DNA of 7,947 nucleotides from Thermococci archaeon (GTDB lineage Archaea > Methanobacteriota_B > Thermococci > Methanofastidiosales > B48-G16). The notes under the pieces were generated by a model. It did not search any database. It was not told the origin of the DNA and worked only from the letters and a program-made list of their open reading frames with translations. A program made the translations under genes and the position numbers. Shown piece after piece: positions 1 through 4,946 of the stretch. The stretch spans positions 1 to 7,947 of the forward strand of contig DAOVEQ010000036.1 of NCBI GenBank assembly GCA_030668905.1, written 5' to 3'. The first letter of the stretch is position 1; the number at the start of each line of letters is the position of its first letter.

Positions 1-1
1 T

Positions 2-1525
2 GGAAAAATTTTAGATACCACAAAAAGTATATGTCCCGTGTGTTTTAAGCGAATAGAAGCAAGACTCAGAGAAGTAGACGGTAAAGTGATCATAGAAAAG
101 GACTGTGAAGAGCACGGACATTTTGAGGATGTGTTCTGGAGTGATGCGGAGATGTATAAGAGGGCAAAAGGATACGTGGTGGATAAAACGGGGGTGCAGA
201 ACCCAAATACGAAAGAACTTAAAGGTTGTCCATTTGACTGTGGACTCTGTCCAAATCACAAATCACATACTGTATTGGGGCTCATAGATGTTACCAACAG
301 ATGCGACTTGAGATGTCCCATATGTTTTGCAAATGCAAATGCGGCAGGATATGTGTATGAACCAACTGTAGATCAGATAAAAGAGATGCTTGAAAACATG
401 AAAAATGAAATGCCTGTAGGTGCCAAAGCAATACAGTATTCGGGTGGAGAGCCTTTGATGAGAGACAATATAGTTGAGCTGGTAAAACTCGCCAAAGATG
501 TTGGATATACCCATGTACAGATTGCTACAAACGGTCTGAGACTTGCTTACAAGCCTGAACTTGCTCAAAAACTGAAAGATGCAGGATTGAATACGGTGTA
601 TTTACAGTTTGATGGTCTTACTGAGAAACCATACATAGAAGCCAGAGGCAGGAATCTTCTCCCAGAAAAATTAAAAGCCATTGAAGCCTGTAGAAAAGCT
701 AAATTGGGCATCACGTTAGTCCCGACACTTGTGAAAGGTATGAATGACGATCAAATTGGGGATATTATAAAGTTTGCCATCGATAATATCGATATTGTAA
801 GAAGCGTGAATATACAGCCTGTCTCATTTACAGGAAGAATCTCGACAGAAGAATTAAGAGAACAGAGAATAACGATCCCGGATTTCGAAAAAATTGTTGA
901 AGAACAGACAAACGGCCAGATAAAGGCAAAGGATTTCTATCCCATCCCGTGTGTCGTATCCATATCAAAACTTGTTGAAGTTTTGAGAGGTGTTCCGCAG
1001 CCAGAGTTTACATGCCACCCTCACTGCGGATCTGCAACATATGTATTCATAAAAGATACAGATGATGGGCATGAGATAATTCCCATAAACGATTTTGTGG
1101 ATGTGGATAAATTCTTCGATCTAATAAAAAAAGCTACCGAGATAGTTAAGAAAGGTGGTACTCTTAAAAAACCTAGACTTTTAAAGATGGCTATGACAGA
1201 GCTCCCAAAAGTTGTTAATAGGAAGAAAGCACCTTTTGATATTGTAGGAGTGGTAACAAAAGTTCTAAAAAATCCGAACTATAACACTCTCAGTGAGTTC
1301 CATTACAAAGGATTGATGATAGGCTGCATGCACTTCCAGGATCCGTACAATTTAAGAGAAGATAGAGTTTCAAGGTGCATAATTCACTATGCTACTCCTG
1401 ACGGTAGGATAATACCTTTCTGCTCCATGAACACGATATACAGGGAAGATATCGAAAAGAAATTTTCTGAATCCATAGAGGAGTGGAATAAAAAGAACAG
1501 AACTAAGGTAGTCTGGTGCATATAA
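2..1525 (+). CDS. tes: Tes-family radical SAM protein (tetraether lipid synthase), 5'-partial
   Basis: Likely archaeal tetraether lipid synthase, which joins phytanyl tails of archaeal lipids to make macrocyclic archaeol or GDGT at the membrane. The frame is open from the first complete codon at 2 and has no start in the window; the GTG at 38 is the Val of a CPVC motif (32-43), so it is internal. Order seen: CPVC plus a KDCEEHG motif (Cys at 104), matching the rubredoxin-like N-terminal region of the family; CPFDCGLC (Cys at 227, 239, 248); the radical SAM cluster motif TNRCDLRCPICF (Cys at 302, 314, 323); a GGEP motif (443-454); CHPHC (1013-1027); and three late Cys in the block MHFQDPYNLREDR...CIIHYATPDGRIIPFC, a family hallmark. 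About 507 residues are visible. The multi-cysteine pattern fits the several-cluster architecture known for Tes (MJ0619). A paralogue with another lipid-linking role cannot be excluded. It ends 1 nt from the convergent DUF502 gene. Confidence 0.85.
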   Translation, partial: GKILDTTKSICPVCFKRIEARLREVDGKVIIEKDCEEHGHFEDVFWSDAEMYKRAKGYVVDKTGVQNPNTKELKGCPFDCGLCPNHKSHTVLGLIDVTNRCDLRCPICFANANAAGYVYEPTVDQIKEMLENMKNEMPVGAKAIQYSGGEPLMRDNIVELVKLAKDVGYTHVQIATNGLRLAYKPELAQKLKDAGLNTVYLQFDGLTEKPYIEARGRNLLPEKLKAIEACRKAKLGITLVPTLVKGMNDDQIGDIIKFAIDNIDIVRSVNIQPVSFTGRISTEELREQRITIPDFEKIVEEQTNGQIKAKDFYPIPCVVSISKLVEVLRGVPQPEFTCHPHCGSATYVFIKDTDDGHEIIPINDFVDVDKFFDLIKKATEIVKKGGTLKKPRLLKMAMTELPKVVNRKKAPFDIVGVVTKVLKNPNYNTLSEFHYKGLMIGCMHFQDPYNLREDRVSRCIIHYATPDGRIIPFCSMNTIYREDIEKKFSESIEEWNKKNRTKVVWCI

Positions 1526-1554
1526 TCTATTTTTCTTTTAATTCTTCTTTTTTC
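1526..1554 (+). terminator. T-rich stretch after tes
   Basis: Directly after the tes stop the plus strand is strongly T-rich, with runs of five, four and six T. Archaeal polymerase stops at U-rich RNA without needing a hairpin. The stretch lies inside the 3' end of the convergent DUF502 gene, so tes transcripts probably end antisense to it. Inferred from composition only. Confidence 0.4.
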
Positions 1555-2135
1555 AGAAATCCACCAGAGATTATTATTTTTATGGCTTCCTGAATAGTGA
1601 TATCCACATCCTTTACTTCAGATTTTCGGACAAAAATAAGATACCCAGAGGTAGGATTTGGTGATGTCGGAATGAAAATATTTATCAATTTACTGTCATC
1701 TGCAGATTCCTTTATCTCTCTGTAACTTTCTCCCGTGACAAATCCCAAAGCAAAAACTCCTTTTCTTGGATATTCTACAAGAATTGCTCTTTCAAATCCT
1801 TCTTTCTGTATAAGTATAGTTTCCGAAGCCTGCTTAATGGTGAAATAAAGTTCACTGACCAAAGGTATCTTGCTCATCCATTTGTCTATATATTTTAAGG
1901 CAGATTTTCCAACTGAGACACTCGCAAAGATCCCTATTGCGAAGATAATGACAAGTGAGATTATTATGGTGAGCCCTGGGATTTCAGGAAGATACCTGTA
2001 AAGGAACTCGGAAGCTATGCCTTCGATTATGGAGTTTATCCATGTAAAAACATAGTAGAATATGTAAACAGTAATCACAACTGGAATCACGATAACCAAT
2101 CCTGTCAGCAAGTATTTTTTTATAGATCCAAACAT
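1527..2135 (-). CDS. DUF502 family membrane protein
   Basis: 202-residue membrane protein of the DUF502 family, found in bacteria, archaea and plants (plant COV/LCV proteins). Molecular function is unknown. Two hydrophobic segments, about residues 8-32 and 53-76, are followed by a soluble domain carrying the family signature IPTSPNPTSGY (155-165) and the late SGG (180-182). The length is close to typical for the family. The ATG at 2133-2135 is supported by an upstream AAGGTGA (2140-2146), which can pair with the 16S rRNA 3' end. The gene starts 16 nt inside the upstream DegT-like gene, so the two are surely co-transcribed and perhaps translationally coupled. It is third in an operon and converges on tes with a 1-nt gap. 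Being next to a lipid enzyme is only suggestive of an envelope role. Confidence 0.88.
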   Translation of the reverse strand: MFGSIKKYLLTGLVIVIPVVITVYIFYYVFTWINSIIEGIASEFLYRYLPEIPGLTIIISLVIIFAIGIFASVSVGKSALKYIDKWMSKIPLVSELYFTIKQASETILIQKEGFERAILVEYPRKGVFALGFVTGESYREIKESADDSKLINIFIPTSPNPTSGYLIFVRKSEVKDVDITIQEAIKIIISGGFLKKEELKEK

Positions 2136-2947
2136 TTTATCACCTTCTCTATTTTTCTTCCAATATCCAAAACTTCATCTTCACTTCTTTTCCATATTTT
2201 TATTGTCTCTATAACAAATCCCTTTTCAAGAATTCTATCGAATCTCGGACATCTTGTAAATAAAGACCTTCCCGTATCAGGTTTTATTTCTTTATTCAGT
2301 GTCCTTAAAATTTTTTTTGGAGTTTCTGTTTTTACAAAAACAGAAATACCGTTAGAGTCTTTAAAAAAAACTTCAAAATTGAAATCCTTTAATATATAGC
2401 TATATTTTAATAATCTTTGAAGTTTGGATTCTGCATTTTCTAATTCCATATCCAACTTTTCTTTATATTCTTGATTTATTTTCGCGAATTCAAAGATTCT
2501 GGAGCTTTCAATTCCTCTATACGCTGCAAATCCACCCCATCCGCATTCTAAAATCTTAGGGCTCCCCGTGGAACAAACTACAATATCTCCTTTTCCAAAT
2601 TTTGGATACGAAAAACCTGATGAGATATCCTCAATGGAGAGTATTTTATTTTTTTTGCAGTGAATATGTATATTCTCGACATTATTTTCTACCAAATATC
2701 CTGAAAATGAAGAAAAAAAGAATATATCCACATCTTTTATATTTTCGGGTATTACCAGACCTTTTTCTGTCTTTATAAATCTATACTTCATATCTAAAAG
2801 CTCTACAATCTCCAAAATATTGAAACATCCCTGATCTGGTATTCCAAGAGTTTTTCTTCTAAAAGCATGGAGAACAGAAAAGATAGTCATACTTCCTGAT
2901 GGGGCAAAAAATACTCTCTCAGTTCCTAAATAATCTTCTATTTTCAT
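2120..2947 (-). CDS. Compact DegT/DnrJ/EryC1/StrS-like PLP-fold protein
   Basis: 275-residue protein resembling fold-type-I PLP enzymes of the DegT/DnrJ/EryC1/StrS group, which commonly transaminate keto-sugars. Visible parts: an N-terminal substrate/PLP region with APSGSMT (15-21) and IPDQG (36-40); the cofactor-ring aspartate segment SIEDISSGFS (104-113, Asp107); and STGSPKILECGWGGFA (126-141), where Lys131 sits where the Schiff-base lysine is expected, followed by the typical small-residue turn. A charged helix (about 155-182) starts the C-terminal part. It is clearly shorter than the usual 370-420 residues, so the small domain is reduced; amino donor and acceptor are unknown and it may not be an aminotransferase. 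Its ATG overlaps the TGA of the preceding small gene (ATGA), and its 3' end overlaps DUF502. The fold assignment is by motif; the function is open. Confidence 0.6.
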   Translation of the reverse strand: MKIEDYLGTERVFFAPSGSMTIFSVLHAFRRKTLGIPDQGCFNILEIVELLDMKYRFIKTEKGLVIPENIKDVDIFFFSSFSGYLVENNVENIHIHCKKNKILSIEDISSGFSYPKFGKGDIVVCSTGSPKILECGWGGFAAYRGIESSRIFEFAKINQEYKEKLDMELENAESKLQRLLKYSYILKDFNFEVFFKDSNGISVFVKTETPKKILRTLNKEIKPDTGRSLFTRCPRFDRILEKGFVIETIKIWKRSEDEVLDIGRKIEKVIKCLDL

Positions 2948-3195
2948 GATACAAACTCCAGCAAACTCCTTTCATTAACGACAGGATCATCTTTCAAACT
3001 GTAGATGCCTCTAGAATATCTTATGAAATATTCCTTGTACTCTTTCCCATGTATGTGCCTTGATAAAAAGGAGTAATATGTGGATCTGGCAAATCCGGGG
3101 CATTTTTCCTGTACATCCTTTGGCCTGAACTTGTAGGAGATCTTTCCTCTTATCCTTGCTTTCTTTATATTTTCAAGGAGCATACTTTTTCTCAT
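2944..3195 (-). CDS. Small hypothetical protein, possible winged helix-turn-helix
   Basis: 83-residue basic protein that I do not recognise by name. Residues about 20-70 read like a small winged-helix domain: a DVQEKCPGF helix, then ARSTYYSFLSRHI as a candidate recognition helix, then a short strand pair ending in the aromatic RGIYSLKD. This suggests DNA binding but is an inference from pattern. It is the first gene of a three-gene operon; its TGA overlaps the next ATG (ATGA), indicating coupled translation. No Shine-Dalgarno precedes the ATG at 3193-3195, but a TATA box centred near 3221 predicts a transcript start at about that ATG, so the mRNA is probably leaderless. An internal ATG at 3181-3183 is a weaker alternative because only a poor purine run precedes it. 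It could regulate its own operon. Confidence 0.6.
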   Translation of the reverse strand: MRKSMLLENIKKARIRGKISYKFRPKDVQEKCPGFARSTYYSFLSRHIHGKEYKEYFIRYSRGIYSLKDDPVVNERSLLEFVS

Positions 3196-3214
3196 ATGAT
3201 AAGTAACGAAACGG

Positions 3215-3232
3215 ATAAATTTAAAGTTTTAC
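3215..3232 (-). promoter_or_regulatory. TATA box and BRE of the HTH/DegT/DUF502 operon
   Basis: On the minus strand this reads GTAAAAC followed by TTTAAATTTAT: a BRE-like A-rich element and a TATA box. The box centre is about 26 nt before the ATG at 3195, the usual archaeal TATA-to-start distance, so the transcript should begin at or within a base or two of the start codon. It lies in the 48-nt gap after DUF998, so this operon need not rely on DUF998 transcription. Confidence 0.55.
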
Positions 3233-3243
3233 TATGAAGCCTG

Positions 3244-3807
3244 TTACGTACGTTCATACAAGATCCTCAATCCAAAAACTATGCTCCAGATCCCTATTGC
3301 TCCTGCGCCAATACTTTCTGGAATTGCTATAGCAGACCATGAAAATCCAAAACATAGAAAAAGAGCTGTTCCTAACAATAACAAGGTAAATAATCCGTAT
3401 TTTCGTTCGGAACGTTTCCACATTAATCCTATTCCGATCAAAACTAAAGATACCGTTGCAAAAGTATAAAAAGCTACAGATACACTCCCATGGAGAGATG
3501 TGCCCTCAGGAAAGATGCCTATCCCAAGAAGAAAAACAATAGAGATCACGAAAAAAAGAATTCCTGCACGGCTGATTTTGTCTTTAATTATTTCAGGAAG
3601 CCCGGATACAAATATCAAAGACACCAGGGCAGTGATAATGAGCCCCATGTTAAAAATAGTATTGTATGGTACTCCAAGAGCGCCGAGATCACTCAATGCG
3701 TTCCCTCTCCAGGAGAACCATGGGTGCATGTGGATCGATAGAGATATAGCTACAAAAGCGATTACAGGCGCCAAGATTCCACAGATTCCTGGAAGTTTTC
3801 TTTGCAT
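3244..3807 (-). CDS. DUF998 family integral membrane protein
   Basis: 187-residue hydrophobic protein of the DUF998 family, common in archaea; no biochemical role is established to my knowledge. The N-terminal pattern is diagnostic: GICGILAPVIAF, then HPWFSWRGNALSDLGALG (residues 28-45). Six membrane segments can be placed at roughly 8-25, 52-70, 78-98, 107-128, 138-156 and 163-183, with short charged loops such as KDKISR and KRSERK. The start at 3805-3807 has a good Shine-Dalgarno, GAGGAG at 3813-3818, 5 nt away. The gene appears monocistronic: 48 nt and a separate promoter lie between it and the next minus-strand gene. It is divergently arranged with the OB-fold gene. Confidence 0.85.
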   Translation of the reverse strand: MQRKLPGICGILAPVIAFVAISLSIHMHPWFSWRGNALSDLGALGVPYNTIFNMGLIITALVSLIFVSGLPEIIKDKISRAGILFFVISIVFLLGIGIFPEGTSLHGSVSVAFYTFATVSLVLIGIGLMWKRSERKYGLFTLLLLGTALFLCFGFSWSAIAIPESIGAGAIGIWSIVFGLRILYERT

Positions 3808-3812
3808 TTTAA

Positions 3813-3856
3813 CTCCTCAATATTAATTTTTTGAATACTTCTTTAAAAAATATTGC
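3813..3856 (-). promoter_or_regulatory. Candidate promoter and RBS of the DUF998 gene
   Basis: Minus-strand sequence TATTTTTTAAAG (fwd 3841-3852) is a plausible TATA box. Its centre predicts a start near 3820, giving a roughly 12-nt leader that just contains the GAGGAG Shine-Dalgarno (3813-3818). The box is A/T-rich but not a clean match, so confidence is modest. Confidence 0.35.
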
Positions 3857-3898
3857 AAAAAATCAGTTATGAAAGAAGCAATTATAATTTCATGGGAA

Positions 3899-3949
3899 AC
3901 TTTTTATACCCCTCTATATAAATCTAAATTGTATTATATTTTGGAGGAA
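3899..3949 (+). promoter_or_regulatory. Promoter region and RBS of the OB-fold gene
   Basis: Two TATA candidates lie in tandem: TTTTTATA (about 3901-3908) and TATATAAA (3915-3922). The second is the better sequence match but predicts a start near 3944, inside the Shine-Dalgarno. The first predicts a start near 3930 and a leader of about 25 nt that keeps the strong GGAGGA (3943-3948), 6 nt before the ATG. I therefore favour the upstream box. Confidence 0.5.
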
Positions 3950-3954
3950 AAAGA

Positions 3955-4320
3955 ATGAAAATAGAGGAATTAGGTCCGAGAAATAGAGAGATAGAAGTGA
4001 CCTTCAAAGTCGTTTCTATTGGAGAAGAAAGAGAGGTAATGTCCCAAAGGGATGGATCCTCACACAAATTTGTAGAAGCCATAGTTGGAGATGAAACTGC
4101 CACGGTCATCATGACATTGTGGGATAAGGATATTGGAACATTGGAAGGAGGAAAGACATATAAATTGGAAAATGGGTATACTAGCCTCTTTAAAGGGGCT
4201 GTAAGATTGAATTCAGGGAAGTACGGAAAAATAGAACAAGTAGAGGAGGATATAGAGGTGAATTCTGACAATAATATATCTGAGAAGATATTCAAGAGAG
4301 AATTTAAAAGAAGATATTGA
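3955..4320 (+). CDS. Single OB-fold, RPA-like nucleic-acid-binding protein
   Basis: 121-residue protein with the layout of archaeal single-OB-fold ssDNA-binding proteins (RPA/SOSS-B/Sso-SSB-like). Residues about 1-95 form the barrel: MKIEELGPRNREIEVTF at the start (strand 1), FVEAIVGDETATVIMTLWD in the middle strands with an aromatic Trp56 suited to base stacking, and GAVRLNSGKYGKIEQV as the last strands. The remaining tail is acidic and then basic (EKIFKREFKRRY). It probably binds single-stranded DNA or RNA in the cytoplasm, in replication or repair; the exact ligand is inferred. No zinc motif or second OB domain is present. The start at 3955 is fixed by GGAGGA (3943-3948). It is apparently monocistronic: a T-rich terminator follows the stop at once. 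Confidence 0.78.
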   Translation: MKIEELGPRNREIEVTFKVVSIGEEREVMSQRDGSSHKFVEAIVGDETATVIMTLWDKDIGTLEGGKTYKLENGYTSLFKGAVRLNSGKYGKIEQVEEDIEVNSDNNISEKIFKREFKRRY

Positions 4321-4324
4321 ATAT

Positions 4325-4345
4325 GTTTTCTTTTTATTTTTATTT
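4325..4345 (+). terminator. T-rich terminator of the OB-fold gene
   Basis: Five bases after the TGA the plus strand is almost pure T, broken only by single C, A and A residues, over about 20 nt. This is the typical archaeal U-tract terminator, with no hairpin needed. Confidence 0.6.
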
Positions 4346-4378
4346 CGATAAAAATCAACAGAGTTCTAAGCTTTAGTA

Positions 4379-4414
4379 ATTAACTTGGGAAGCTAAGTTA
4401 ATGCGCGCGAGCAT
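4379..4414. repeat. Inverted repeat plus a GC-rich mini-hairpin in the spacer
   Basis: ATTAACTT (4379-4386) and AAGTTAAT (4395-4402) are perfect 8-bp arms around an 8-nt loop. Right after it, ATGC (4401-4404) and GCAT (4411-4414) flank GCGCGA, a GC patch that stands out in this AT-rich spacer. The two stems share two bases, so they compete at the junction. It could be a DNA operator, a processing hairpin or part of a small RNA. It lies between the OB terminator and the likely cold-shock promoter, so it belongs clearly to neither gene. Confidence 0.4.
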
Positions 4415-4451
4415 GATTTCTATTTTAGTATAACAAATCTTACAATAGTAA

Positions 4452-4461
4452 TCTTTTTAAA
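4452..4461 (+). promoter_or_regulatory. Candidate TATA box of the cold-shock gene
   Basis: TCTTTTTAAA reads as a TATA-like element. A start about 25 nt downstream (near 4483) would give a leader of roughly 95 nt, long for an archaeal mRNA. Another weak candidate, TTTTAGTATA, lies near 4423-4432 and would make the leader longer. Confidence 0.35.
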
Positions 4462-4535
4462 GTAGATAGATACAGTTACTTTCAAAGGAATGTAAACACA
4501 GGTTTCACAGTTCGTTTTGGGGCCTTGTTTTAGTT

Positions 4536-4571
4536 CCTTGAAAAAGTTCAGGCTCCATAGTCTGAGGAGAT
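4536..4571 (+). promoter_or_regulatory. Structured 5' leader and RBS of the cold-shock gene
   Basis: A hairpin is visible at 4536-4552: CCT and GAA pair with TTC and AGG, with one bulged T and an AAAG loop. Directly after it, CTCC (4553-4556) can pair with GGAG (4566-4569), which is the core of the Shine-Dalgarno GAGGAG (4564-4569), 8 nt before the ATG at 4578. A wider alternative pairs GGGGCC (4519-4524) with GGCTCC (4551-4556) through one G-U pair. Occluding the ribosome site this way would suit temperature or protein control of a cold-shock gene; that is inference. Confidence 0.4.
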
Positions 4572-4577
4572 GAGAAA

Positions 4578-4769
4578 ATGAAAGGAACCGTCAAATGGTA
4601 TAATTTTAGGAAAGGGTATGGTTTCATTGAAGGTGAAGATGGAAAGGATGTCTTTGTCCACCGAACTTCCATACCAGAGGGAATATCCCTCAATGAGGGA
4701 GACCAAGTTGAATTTGAGGTAGAAGATTCAGATAGAGGACCGAAGGCAATAGATATAAAGAAGTTATAA
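4578..4769 (+). CDS. Cold-shock-domain protein (CspA family)
   Basis: 63-residue single cold-shock domain, an RNA/ssDNA chaperone that melts secondary structure in mRNA. The five-strand barrel is complete: MKGTVKWYN at the start with Trp7, RNP1 KGYGFI (12-17), RNP2 VFVH (25-28), the loop with IPEGISLNEGDQVEFEVED, and the end GPKAIDIKKL. It is slightly shorter than the usual 65-70 residues but lacks no strand. The start is set by GAGGAG 8 nt upstream. An ATG at 4570 opens only a three-codon frame (MRK, stop at 4579-4581) overlapping the start and is probably chance. Such genes are patchy in archaea, mainly in mesophilic or cold-living lineages, so this is a clue to lifestyle or to past transfer from bacteria. 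The long leader suggests post-transcriptional control. Confidence 0.93.
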   Translation: MKGTVKWYNFRKGYGFIEGEDGKDVFVHRTSIPEGISLNEGDQVEFEVEDSDRGPKAIDIKKL

Positions 4770-4813
4770 AAACTAAATTTTGGAGAATGTGTTAGAAGAC
4801 TTAAACTCTCACT

Positions 4814-4863
4814 TCTTTCCTTTTTAATTGTCTTAGCTACTGCTAAATCTTTCTATTTTTCTT
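4814..4863 (+). terminator. T-rich tracts downstream of the cold-shock gene
   Basis: Two T-rich runs, about 4814-4828 and 4849-4863, lie 45-95 nt after the cold-shock stop. Either could end its transcript. The rest of 4770-4946 has no convincing gene. Confidence 0.35.
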
Positions 4864-4889
4864 ATTACTCTGCAAAACTTACGGAAGAC

Positions 4890-4938
4890 AATGCGAAGAG
4901 TGCCGCAGAGACCATTCATATATGTCGCATTTTTTATA
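4890..4938. repeat. Inverted repeat followed by a T run between convergent genes
   Basis: AATGCGA (4890-4896) and TCGCATT (4925-4931) are perfect 7-bp arms about 28 nt apart, followed on the plus strand by a run of T. An alternative partner for the left arm is CGCA at 4904-4907. It sits just before the end of the convergent thiol-reductase gene and may be a terminator or part of a small RNA. The long loop makes it uncertain. Confidence 0.3.
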
Positions 4939-4946
4939 TTTATTCT

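Noticed and set aside
38..40. GTG as the start of the tes-like gene
   Set aside because: It is the Val codon inside a CPVC motif whose first Cys lies upstream in the same open frame; the real start is outside the window.
3281..3826. Open plus-strand frames opposite DUF998
   Set aside because: Antisense shadows of a well-supported membrane protein; they show no recognisable domain and no ribosome site.
4321..4577. tRNA or known riboswitch in the longest spacer
   Set aside because: I looked for an acceptor stem and a TpsiC-arm GTTCRA motif in proper spacing and found none; the hairpins seen do not form a cloverleaf.
4570..4581. Three-codon upstream frame (MRK) overlapping the cold-shock start
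   Set aside because: Its ATG abuts the GAGGAG Shine-Dalgarno, too close for it to be used; most likely a chance product of the purine-rich leader.
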